A DNA stretch of 6,012 nucleotides, taken from Azonexus sp. (GTDB lineage Bacteria; Pseudomonadota; Gammaproteobacteria; Burkholderiales; Rhodocyclaceae). A program made the translations under genes and the position numbers. The stretch's first letter is position 1, and the number at the start of each line of letters is the position of its first letter. The DNA lies in NCBI GenBank assembly GCA_023150195.1, contig JAKLLI010000365.1:1-6012 (forward strand), written 5' to 3'. Below are positions 1-6,012 of the stretch, piece by piece. The notes beneath the pieces are model-generated. The model was not told where the DNA came from, did no database searches, and was given only the letters and a program-made list of their open reading frames with translations.

Positions 1-364
1 CAAAAAGGTAAAAAAGAACGTTGCTGAGGGCATCGCCCACATCCACGCTTCGTTCAACAATACCATCATCACCATCACCGACCGCCAAGGTAACGCCCTG
101 TCCTGGGCAACCTCCGGCGGTGCAGGCTTCCGCGGTTCGCGCAAGTCCACTCCCTTCGCAGCGCAGGTTGCTGCTGAAGCCGCCGGCAAAGTGGCTCAAG
201 AGTGTGGCGTCAAGAATCTGGAAGTTCGCATCAAGGGCCCGGGTCCTGGTCGTGAATCTTCCGTGCGTGCGCTCAATGCGCTGGGCATGAAGATCACCGC
301 CATTTCCGACGTGACGCCGATTCCGCACAACGGTTGCCGTCCGCCCAAGAAGCGCCGCATCTAA
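1..364 (+). CDS. rpsK: 30S ribosomal protein S11 (5'-truncated by window edge)
   Basis: S11 is a primary component of the platform of the 30S subunit, where it contacts 16S rRNA near the mRNA exit region. The reading frame enters at base 2 and runs to TAA at 362-364, giving 120 residues. About 8-9 N-terminal codons lie outside the window, judged from the usual length of about 129. Family landmarks are clear: [11 protein letters not shown] near the start, [31 protein letters not shown], the KGPGPGRES loop and the C-terminal end [17 protein letters not shown]. Nothing is broken in the visible part. It is followed 12 bases later by rpsD, whose Shine-Dalgarno overlaps the rpsK stop codon, as expected inside the rpsM-rpsK-rpsD-rpoA-rplQ operon. 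Identification is very secure. Confidence 0.98.
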   Translation, partial: KKVKKNVAEGIAHIHASFNNTIITITDRQGNALSWATSGGAGFRGSRKSTPFAAQVAAEAAGKVAQECGVKNLEVRIKGPGPGRESSVRALNALGMKITAISDVTPIPHNGCRPPKKRRI

Positions 365-368
365 GGAG
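363..368 (+). promoter_or_regulatory. Ribosome binding site of rpsD
   Basis: AAGGAG overlaps the TAA stop of rpsK and lies 8 bases before a GTG start at 377. It decides that start: the product then begins MARNLDPK, the expected S4 N-terminus, and no in-frame ATG lies nearby. Confidence 0.8.
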
Positions 369-376
369 AAAGACAA

Positions 377-1006
377 GTGGCTCGTAATCTCGATCCGAAA
401 TGCCGTCAGTGCCGCCGCGAAGGCGAAAAGCTGTTCCTGAAGGGCGAAAAGTGTTTTACCGACAAGTGTGCCATTGAGCGTCGTTCTTACGCTCCGGGCC
501 AGCACGGTCAAAAGTCCGGTGCCCGTCTTTCCGACTATGGCGTCCATTTGCGCGCCAAGCAGAAGATTCGTCGCGTCTATGGTGTTCTCGAAGGTCAATT
601 CCGCCGCACGTTCGCTGAAGCTGAACGTCGCAAGGGCCAGACTGGTGAGAACCTGCTCCAGTTGCTCGAAGCGCGTCTGGATTCCGTGGCTTACCGCATG
701 GGTTTTGGTGCCTCCCGCACCGAGTCCCGTCAGATCGTTCGTCATAATGGCGTTCTGGTCAACGGCAAGCGCGTCAATATCCCGTCTTACATCGTCAAGC
801 CGGGTGACGTGGTGCAACTGACCGATCGCGCTCGTGCTTCCCTGCGTTGCAAGGCTGCGCTCGAGGCCGCCGAGTCTCGCGGTTTCCCGGAGTGGATTTC
901 CGTTGACGTCAAGGAAGGCAAGGGCACGTTCAAGGCCATGCCGCAGCGCGCTGAGCTGCCGGCTACCCTGAACGAAGGTCTGGTCATCGAACTTTATTCG
1001 AAGTAA
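377..1006 (+). CDS. rpsD: 30S ribosomal protein S4, zinc-type
   Basis: S4 is a primary 16S rRNA-binding protein that nucleates 30S assembly. In E. coli it also represses translation of its own operon. The start is GTG at 377, set by a good ribosome site. The product is 209 residues, close to the family norm (E. coli 206). The N-terminal domain carries four cysteines at residues 9, 12, 26 and 31 (CxxC-x13-C-x4-C), the arrangement of zinc-binding S4 such as that of Thermus. From memory, E. coli S4 keeps only one of them. Next come YAPGQHG, the LSDYG segment and KQKIRRVYGVLEGQF. The S4 RNA-binding fold follows, with LLQLLEARLDSVAYRMGFG, RQIVRHNGVLVNGKRVNIPSY and VKPGDVV, and the protein ends in VIELYSK. 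The frame is intact. The gap to rpoA is 23 bases. Confidence 0.98.
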   Translation: MARNLDPKCRQCRREGEKLFLKGEKCFTDKCAIERRSYAPGQHGQKSGARLSDYGVHLRAKQKIRRVYGVLEGQFRRTFAEAERRKGQTGENLLQLLEARLDSVAYRMGFGASRTESRQIVRHNGVLVNGKRVNIPSYIVKPGDVVQLTDRARASLRCKAALEAAESRGFPEWISVDVKEGKGTFKAMPQRAELPATLNEGLVIELYSK

Positions 1007-1015
1007 CCCGCAAGC

Positions 1016-1021
1016 AGAGGA
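1016..1021 (+). promoter_or_regulatory. Ribosome binding site of rpoA
   Basis: AGAGGA lies 8 bases before the ATG at 1030 in the 23-base gap after rpsD. It supports that start, which gives the family N-terminus [14 protein letters not shown]. Confidence 0.7.
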
Positions 1022-1029
1022 ATTAGCCC

Positions 1030-2002
1030 ATGCAAAGCAGTGGACTTCTCAAGCCGCGCATTATCGATGTGCAGAGCGTCTCGCCGGTCGAGGCCAAGGT
1101 CGTCATGGAGCCGTTCGAACGCGGCTACGGACATACCCTCGGCAACGCCTTGCGTCGCATTCTGCTCTCGTCGATGCCCGGTTATGCCGCCACCGAAGTT
1201 TCCATCGATGGCGTGCTGCACGAATATTCGACGATTGATGGCGTTCAGGAAGATGTCGTTGATATCCTGTTGAATCTCAAGGGTATCGTTTTCAAGCTGC
1301 ACGGTCGCGAGGCCGTCACCTTGAAGCTGGCCAAGGAAGGCGAAGGCCTGATCCGTGCCAGCGATATCGAAGCCGCACGACGTCGAAATCATCAACCCGG
1401 AACACGTCATCGCTCACCTGTCTACCGGCGGCAAGCTCGCTATGGAGATCAAGGTCGAAAAGGGTCGTGGTTACGTTCCTGGCAACGTCCGCAATCTTGG
1501 CGATGCCAAGACCATCGGACAGTTGGTGCTCGATGCCTCGTTCAGCCCGGTCCGCCGCGTTGCTTACGCCGTTGAAAGCGCTCGCGTCGAACAACGTACC
1601 GATCTGGACAAGCTGATCGTCGATATTGAAACCAACGGTGTTGTCGAGCCCGAGGAAGCAATTCGCTACGCAGCGCGCGTCCTGATCGAACAGTTGTCCG
1701 TCTTTGCGGATCTCGAAGGCACCGCCCCGGTGGCAGAGGCTTCCAAGCCCGCACAGGTTGATCCTGTGTTGTTGCGCCCGGTGGATGACCTCGAGTTGAC
1801 CGTTCGTTCCGCTAACTGCCTCAAGGCCGAGAATATTTACTACATCGGCGACCTGATCCAGCGCACGGAAAACGAACTGCTCAAGACGCCGAATCTCGGC
1901 CGCAAGTCGCTCAACGAGATCAAGGAAGTTTTGGCTGCGCGCGGGCTCACGCTTGGCATGAAACTGGAGAATTGGCCGCCTGCAGGACTGGAGAAGGCGT
2001 AA
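1030..2002 (+). pseudogene. rpoA: RNA polymerase alpha subunit, frame broken at about 1372
   Basis: The alpha subunit dimerises to nucleate RNA polymerase assembly, and its C-terminal domain binds UP elements and activators. The first frame runs from ATG 1030 through E114 (1369-1371), with [23 protein letters not shown] of the dimerisation domain. Alpha homology then stops in this frame and resumes in the next one at CCG 1373 with [17 protein letters not shown]. It continues through [12 protein letters not shown] to TAA at 2000-2002. One G lies between GAA and CCG where one whole codon is expected, so two bases appear to be missing (for example GCGCCG read as GCCG). The repaired protein would be about 324 residues, near the family norm. 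The C-terminal domain is complete: [19 protein letters not shown] places the DNA-contacting arginine at repaired residue 260 (E. coli R265), followed by [16 protein letters not shown]. The unrepaired first frame gives a 181-residue protein lacking that domain. rpoA is essential, so I infer a sequence error; only the type label reflects the sequence as given. Confidence 0.95.
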
Positions 2003-2054
2003 GCCTTCTTCCGGTTCAGGCTGTCAAGGGCGCACCAGCAGTCATCGCCTGGCG

Positions 2055-2402
2055 ATGCTGCGCAACATGACTGTTTCCTTGCTGCGCCATGAGGCCATCA
2101 AGACCACCTTGCCGAAAGCCAAGGAACTGCGTCGTGTTGTCGAACCGATGATCACCCTGGGCAAGAACCCGACGCTCGCGAACAAGCGTCTGGCCTTCGA
2201 TCGCCTGCGCGATCGCGAGATCGTCGTCAAGTTGTTTGCTGAAATTGGGCCGCGCTACGCCACCCGTCCGGGCGGTTACCTGCGTATCCTCAAGTGCGGC
2301 TTCCGCAACGGCGATAACGCACCGATGGCTTTCGTCGAGTTGCTGGATCGTCCGGAGCCGGCTGAAGCCGTCGAAGTGGCTGATGACGGTAGCGATCAGT
2401 AA
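2055..2402 (+). CDS. rplQ: 50S ribosomal protein L17, N-terminus missing
   Basis: L17 is a 50S protein near the exit-tunnel side of the large subunit. The ORF from ATG 2055 gives 115 residues, with [80 protein letters not shown] and an acidic tail ending SDQ. This ATG is not the native start. The preceding in-frame codons 2031-2054 read RTSSHRLA, which is family residues about 12-19. The conserved beginning (Met-Arg-His-Arg... to Leu-Asn) is absent. Further upstream the frame is open only back to TGA 1959-1961 and has no ATG, GTG or TTG, and ATG 2055 has no ribosome site. The full protein should be about 134 residues. Some 33 coding bases, plus the start and part of the leader, appear lost next to CAAGGG at 2025-2030, which resembles the remains of the Shine-Dalgarno. 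It is the last gene of the alpha operon. I infer a deletion or assembly error, because L17 is normally indispensable. Confidence 0.93.
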   Translation: MLRNMTVSLLRHEAIKTTLPKAKELRRVVEPMITLGKNPTLANKRLAFDRLRDREIVVKLFAEIGPRYATRPGGYLRILKCGFRNGDNAPMAFVELLDRPEPAEAVEVADDGSDQ

Positions 2403-2418
2403 TCGCTGTACGTGACAC

Positions 2419-2447
2419 AAGAAAGGCCGGGATTCCCGGCCTTTCTT
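2419..2447 (+). terminator. Strong hairpin terminator, probably bidirectional
   Basis: A perfect 13-bp inverted repeat, AAGAAAGGCCGGG at 2419-2431 and its complement at 2435-2447, encloses a 3-base loop ATT. It begins 16 bases after the rplQ stop. On the + strand the 3' arm ends CTTTCTT and is followed by ATTT. On the - strand the hairpin is likewise followed by a T-rich stretch (CTTTCTTGTGT). It lies between converging genes, with the phosphatase ending at 2488 on the - strand, so it can end both transcripts. It fits a rho-independent terminator of the alpha operon, with a modest rather than ideal U-tract. Confidence 0.88.
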
Positions 2448-2487
2448 ATTTCCGGAGAGTGAGCAGCGCGGAGGTGGTAAAACGCCC

Positions 2488-4017
2488 TTACGCGCAGTCG
2501 ATCAACATGATCGAAACATCGTCCGCTGCGCTTTCAGCCCCGAGATGTTTCGCTAACGCCTGATCGATGGCCTGGAAGCGGATATCCGGCGCGGTATTGG
2601 CCGCGGCGGCCAAAAGGCGTTCACCGCCGAACTGTACGCCGGCGGCGTTGGTGGCTTCAAGCAAGCCATCCGAGTAGAGCATCACCTGGCTCTCGGCCTC
2701 CCAATCGAAGGTGACCGGTTCACACGCCAGTGACTCGTTACCCACGATGCCCAGGGGCAGGTTGTCGGATGGGAAACTTTGGCGGGTGCGGCCCCAGCGA
2801 TCGAAAAGATAGACTTCTGGCGTCCCGCCGACCCAGACCTCACCCCTGCGCTGGGCATCGTCCAGCGATACCAGCGTGGCTGCAACGAAACGCCCCACCG
2901 GCATGGATTCCTTCAGTTGCCGGTTCATCTCCAGAATGATCTCCTGGATCGGCTGATTTTGCCGTGTCATCCGGTAAAAGAGCGTCAGGATAGGCAAGGC
3001 GCTGATGGCCGCCGAGAGCCCATGTCCCGTGGCGTCGGCCAGCATGGCGTAGAGTTTGCCTTCGGGGGAGCGGGCAGCCGCAACCACATCGCCGCTGAAA
3101 TTTTCCGTAGCAATGACTTTGTATTTGACCCGGTTATCCTTGAGCCCGGCCCGGTGCAACTGTTTCTCCATGAGCCGAAGGGCCAGTTGCTGCTCATTCT
3201 GGTTGTGGTCGAAATAGGCCTGCAGTTGTGCGGCGTTCTCCCGTAGTTTGATTTCCGCTTGCTTACGTTCCGAGATGTCTCTGACGACGCAGACGAAAAT
3301 CTGCCGTCCCTCAAGGTCGACCGCAGTCACGCCAATCGTGACCGGGAAGCGGTGGCCCCTTGCGTGCAGGGCGACGCCTTCGTTTTCAGCAGCACGATTG
3401 GCCCCATCACGCTGCCGTAGCTCGTTTTTCAGGGCATCGTTGCCGTCGACCGGCAGTAAGCTTGTCAGGGGTTTTCCCGGCAATTCGCTGGCGGGCCAAC
3501 CGAAAATGCGCTCACTGGCCCGGTTGACCGAAGCGATCACGCCGCGCTCGTCGGTCGTGATGATGGCATCCAGCACATTGTCGGAAATCGCCTGCAGCCG
3601 TTCCAGTGCATTGATGGCGGCTTGCTGCATCGCCAGCGAGCGCTGGGTTGAGCGCAGCTTGGCTTCGAGAACGACAAAGTTGATGGGCTTGGTCAGATAA
3701 TCGTCAGCGCCAGCTTCCAACCCCTCGACCAGATTTTCGTCGCGATTGAGCGCCGAAAGGAAAATGATGGGCACCCAGCGTTCCTTGCTGAGGGCCTTGA
3801 TCTGGCGGGCGGCCTCAAAGCCGTCCATGATCGGCATCATGATGTCGAGCAAGACGAGGTCCGGCTGATCGGCCAGAAAACGCTGAACGGCAACTTCCCC
3901 GTTCTCGGCGAGAATGACCTCATGGCCAAGCTTCTTGAGAAAGACCTGAAGAATGTGCAGATTGGTACGGTTGTCATCAGCCGCCAGCACCTTCATTTTG
4001 TCAAATGTGGCGTTCAC
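2488..4017 (-). CDS. Response regulator with PAS and SpoIIE/PP2C phosphatase domains
   Basis: This is a 509-residue cytoplasmic signalling protein with no membrane segment. Residues about 8-125 are a receiver: acidic pair D14 D15, phosphoacceptor D58 in LLDIMMPIMDG, S88 and K110 in LTKP. A helical linker leads to a PAS domain at about 140-250 (TTDERGVIASVNRASERIFG, ending VVRDISERKQAE). A probable coiled coil at about 250-290 follows. Residues about 300-509 are a SpoIIE-type Mn/Mg-dependent serine/threonine phosphatase with its metal-binding acidic residues in place: FSGD (D310), LADATGHG (D328), YSDGLLEATN (D450) and ADDVSIML (D499/D500). The catalytic part therefore looks intact. By family, RsbU-like enzymes dephosphorylate a STAS-domain anti-anti-sigma or similar antagonist, here presumably under control of receiver phosphorylation; the substrate is not identifiable. 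The start is GTG 4017 because TGGAGG lies 7 bases before it; an alternative ATG seven codons in lacks this support. The GTG overlaps the stop of the upstream receiver-ATPase gene as GTGA. Confidence 0.93.
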   Translation of the reverse strand: MNATFDKMKVLAADDNRTNLHILQVFLKKLGHEVILAENGEVAVQRFLADQPDLVLLDIMMPIMDGFEAARQIKALSKERWVPIIFLSALNRDENLVEGLEAGADDYLTKPINFVVLEAKLRSTQRSLAMQQAAINALERLQAISDNVLDAIITTDERGVIASVNRASERIFGWPASELPGKPLTSLLPVDGNDALKNELRQRDGANRAAENEGVALHARGHRFPVTIGVTAVDLEGRQIFVCVVRDISERKQAEIKLRENAAQLQAYFDHNQNEQQLALRLMEKQLHRAGLKDNRVKYKVIATENFSGDVVAAARSPEGKLYAMLADATGHGLSAAISALPILTLFYRMTRQNQPIQEIILEMNRQLKESMPVGRFVAATLVSLDDAQRRGEVWVGGTPEVYLFDRWGRTRQSFPSDNLPLGIVGNESLACEPVTFDWEAESQVMLYSDGLLEATNAAGVQFGGERLLAAAANTAPDIRFQAIDQALAKHLGAESAADDVSIMLIDCA

Positions 4018-4900
4018 GCGGCGGCCTCCAGTGCCGGCGTTGCCGAGCAGGCGATACGGGCAATGACAATATTGCCTTTGCCTTCATATTCGATGCTGGA
4101 AAAACTCAGCATCCGGGCAAGTGCAATGCCGCGGCCATTGGGATCGCAGGCGCGGCCAGGATCCATTTCGAGGAAGCGTCCACGATTTCGTCATCGAAAC
4201 GCTGGAAATCAAGCTGAACCACTTTGTGCCGATGCTCAGGTAGTGCGAGCCGATGCTGAATCTCTTCCAGCCACCGTTCCTCGCGTTTCAGGCGGGTCTT
4301 TTCGGCGTAGCTGATACCCAGGTTGCCATGCTCGATGCCATTGATCAGCAATTCGGACAGGCCCATGACCACCTTGTCCGGACAGGGGCAGGTTTGCGCG
4401 ACCAGTGCGGCCAACTGAGCGGCCTCGGTGAGGGTTCGGATGCGGAATTCTGCCCGATTGAGCAAACGCAGTGAATCCAGATGCTGATCCAGCTGGCGCT
4501 TCAATTCGTCGCGTGCCGCGCTGTCGGAAAGCGCCGCATGGACGATGGCCAGCAGATCGTCGGGGCGATACGGCTTGGTCAGGTAGTAATAGGCACCGGC
4601 CTCCAGGCCCTCGCGAATTTGTGATGGCGAGATAGCAGCTGTTTGCATGATGACCGGAATCCCGGACAGGCGGGCGTTGGACTTGATGCGCTTGAGTAAG
4701 GCGAGTCCGTCGAGACCGGGCATCATCCGATCCAGCAGGATCACATCGACCCGGTTACTGGCGTCTTGCAACAACTGCCAGGCCTGCTCGCCCCCTTCGG
4801 CCGCCAACACCTGAAAACCAGCCTCCGATGAGAGATAACCCTGGACGATTTCCAGGTTGATCGCTTCATCGTCCACAACGAGTACGTTCGCTTGAATCAT
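4014..4900 (-). pseudogene. Response regulator with RsbW-like GHKL ATPase domain, frame broken at about 4180
   Basis: The N-terminal receiver (about residues 1-122) has D10 D11, phosphoacceptor D57 in ILLDRMMPGLDG, T87 and K109 in YYYLTKPYRPDD. A helical linker leads to a GHKL ATPase domain of the RsbW/anti-sigma kinase type, with the N-box MGLSELLINGIEHG at 179-192. The frame holds to FQRFDDEIV (V240, about 4181). It then gives an unrelated tail, stopping after 264 residues. In the next frame the family sequence resumes as GRFLEMDPGR, then DPNGRGIALARMLSFSSIEY and EGKGNIVIARIA, ending at TGA 4016-4014. Roughly a dozen residues between these blocks, which should hold the D-x-G-x-G ATP-binding loop, are missing, and the lost length is 3n+1 bases. 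A longer start at 5041 is open but would overlap the ABC gene, and its extra 47 residues are unlike a receiver. I therefore use ATG 4900, although its ribosome site is weak. By family the domain would bind ATP and phosphorylate, or sequester, a partner-switching protein. It forms an operon with the phosphatase gene. The label follows the sequence as given; an intact gene in the organism is likely. Confidence 0.85.
4025..4030 (-). promoter_or_regulatory. Ribosome binding site of the receiver-PAS-phosphatase gene
   Basis: On the - strand, TGGAGG sits 7 bases before the GTG start at 4017 and lies inside the 3' end of the preceding gene. It decides between GTG 4017 and the internal ATG at 3996. 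With the GTGA overlap it suggests translational coupling of the two regulators. Confidence 0.7.
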
Positions 4901-4983
4901 CGCTGCACTTCTGTCCGGCTCGGTTTTGGGCACCCTTGGCGGGCGAGATTGGCCCCAGCTGAGGCAATTAACCGCGAATCCTA

Positions 4984-6012
4984 TCATGTGACGGCGTTTT
5001 TGCCAGATTCTCGCTGTGCCTCGCGCTGCTGCAAGTACCACATGCGGGCATATTCGCCATCGATGGCCAGCAATTCATGGTGGCTGCCCTGCTCGATCAA
5101 CTGCCCGGCCTGCATGACCAGGATGCGGTCAGCGTTCATGACGGTGGACAAACGGTGTGCGATGATGAGCGCAGTCCGTCCCGCCGCCGCCAGTTCCAGT
5201 TCCGCCTGAATCGCTCTTTCCGTTGCCGAATCCAGCGCCGACGTGGCCTCGTCAAAAATGAGGATGGGCGGGTTTTTCAACAGGGCACGCGCGATCGCCA
5301 CCCGCTGCTTCTCGCCACCGGAAAGCTTCAGGCCGCGCTCACCCACGGGCGTGTCGTAGCCTTGGGGGAGCGTTGCGATGAATTCATGAAGGCGTGCGGC
5401 CTGAGCGGCCGCCTGGACTTCCTCCAGGGTGGCGGCTGGCCGCCCGTAGCGGATGTTGTAAAGAATGCTTTCGTTAAACAGCACCGTGTCCTGCGGCACG
5501 ATGCCGATGGCCGAACGCAGGCTGTGCTGGCTCAGACGGCGAATGTCCTGGCCATTGATGCGAATGCTGCCGCCGGTGACATCGTAGAAGCGGAACAGCA
5601 GCCGGGAAAGCGTCGATTTGCCGGCGCCGGAATGACCGACCACAGCCACGGTTTTTCCCGCGGGGATCGTGAAGGACAAGCCCCGCAAGATGCTGCGATT
5701 TGCCTCGTAGTGAAAGTCGACCGCAGCAAACTCGACGGCCAGGGGCTGTTGGGTGTCCAGGGCTTCAGCATCCTCCGCATCGGCAATTTCCCGGTGCTCG
5801 CCAAGCAAGGTAAACATCCGCTCGATATCGGTCAGCGCCTGACGAATTTCGCGGTATACGATGCCGAGAAAATTCAGCGGCATGTAGAGCTGAATCAGAA
5901 AAGCGTTGACCAGCACCAGATCGCCGATGCTCATTCGTCCATCGACCACGCCTTGCGCAGCACGCCACATCATGGCCGTGACGCCCAGGGCAATGATCGC
6001 CTGTTGCCCGAG
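4984..6012 (-). CDS. ATM1-type ABC exporter, C-terminal half (5' end outside window)
   Basis: This is the C-terminal 342 residues of an inner-membrane half-transporter in which permease and ATPase are fused. It is open to the window edge with no stop, so ATG 5973 is internal. Family members have about 600 residues, so the first five membrane helices lie outside. Visible residues 1-70 cover the last transmembrane helix region, with VNAFLIQLYMPLNFLGIVYRE characteristic of the ATM1/HMT1 (ABCB7) branch. The nucleotide-binding domain starts near 91: Walker A GHSGAGKST (126-134), Q-loop VPQDTVLF (Q174), signature LSGGEKQR (from 230), Walker B ILIFDEATSALD (catalytic E255) and H-loop IAHRLSTV (H286). 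All are intact, so an active ATPase is expected. Relatives export glutathione-linked sulfur compounds or metal-thiol conjugates; the substrate here is inferred from family only. The stop TGA is at 4984-4986. The next gene on the strand begins 83 bases on, and cotranscription is possible but not shown. Confidence 0.93.
   Translation of the reverse strand, partial: LGQQAIIALGVTAMMWRAAQGVVDGRMSIGDLVLVNAFLIQLYMPLNFLGIVYREIRQALTDIERMFTLLGEHREIADAEDAEALDTQQPLAVEFAAVDFHYEANRSILRGLSFTIPAGKTVAVVGHSGAGKSTLSRLLFRFYDVTGGSIRINGQDIRRLSQHSLRSAIGIVPQDTVLFNESILYNIRYGRPAATLEEVQAAAQAARLHEFIATLPQGYDTPVGERGLKLSGGEKQRVAIARALLKNPPILIFDEATSALDSATERAIQAELELAAAGRTALIIAHRLSTVMNADRILVMQAGQLIEQGSHHELLAIDGEYARMWYLQQREAQRESGKNAVT

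Noticed and set aside
1340..1400. Programmed frameshift or a deliberate split of rpoA
   Set aside because: No slippery sequence or obvious stimulatory hairpin is visible, one codon position is incomplete rather than re-read, and split or recoded rpoA is not known to me in Betaproteobacteria.
994..1410. A 138-codon - strand ORF opposite rpoA
   Set aside because: It lies antisense to clear alpha-subunit coding sequence and has no family resemblance.
2200..2224. GCGATCGC-type short palindrome inside rplQ
   Set aside because: It is explained by coding sequence for a conserved L17 segment (DRLRDREI), occurs singly and shows no array or repeat structure.
2779..3246. A 155-codon + strand ORF opposite the phosphatase gene, and other long antisense ORFs (3248-3700, 3922-4314)
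   Set aside because: They mirror a strongly supported - strand gene, carry no recognisable domain and have no convincing ribosome site. They are expected shadows in G+C-rich coding DNA.
4901..4983. Possible promoter in the 83-base gap between the ABC exporter and the receiver-ATPase gene
   Set aside because: No pair of -35 and -10 like boxes at sensible spacing could be recognised, so separate transcription cannot be claimed.
4901..5041. N-terminal extension of the receiver-ATPase ORF to an ATG at 5041
   Set aside because: It would overlap the end of the ABC exporter gene by 58 bases, and the added 47 residues do not resemble a receiver N-terminus. MIQANVLVVDDE from 4900 is a typical receiver start.

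Overview
The window looks like a Betaproteobacterium, probably Rhodocyclales (Dechloromonas/Azonexus-like). This placement comes from remembered family resemblance of the ribosomal proteins, especially the zinc-type S4, and from the moderately high G+C content. No search was run.

Left part, + strand (1-2402): the distal end of the ribosomal alpha operon in its usual order, rpsK (5' end outside the window), rpsD, rpoA, rplQ. The genes are tightly spaced, and a strong hairpin at 2419-2447 lies just after rplQ. It sits between converging transcripts and can serve both.

Right part, - strand (2488-6012): reading leftwards from the right edge, the C-terminal half of an ATM1-type ABC exporter, then two response-regulator genes. 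The first is a receiver fused to a GHKL/RsbW-like ATPase domain (4900 down to 4014). The second is a receiver-PAS-SpoIIE/PP2C phosphatase (4017 down to 2488). A GTGA stop/start overlap joins the last two, although it only becomes visible after a frame break is repaired. Together they carry the kinase/anti-sigma and phosphatase halves of a partner-switching system, each with its own phosphorylatable receiver. No STAS antagonist or sigma factor is visible.

The main oddity is that three of the six protein genes carry small internal losses. rpoA has a frame break at about 1372 (about 2 nt missing). rplQ lacks its start codon and first ~11 codons at about 2030. The receiver-ATPase gene has a frame break at about 4180, with roughly a dozen residues missing over the ATP-binding G1 box. 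Since rpoA and rplQ are essential, the likeliest reading is sequence or assembly error rather than true gene decay. Apart from this, the gene content is conventional, and I found no RNA gene, CRISPR array, insertion sequence or other mobile element.
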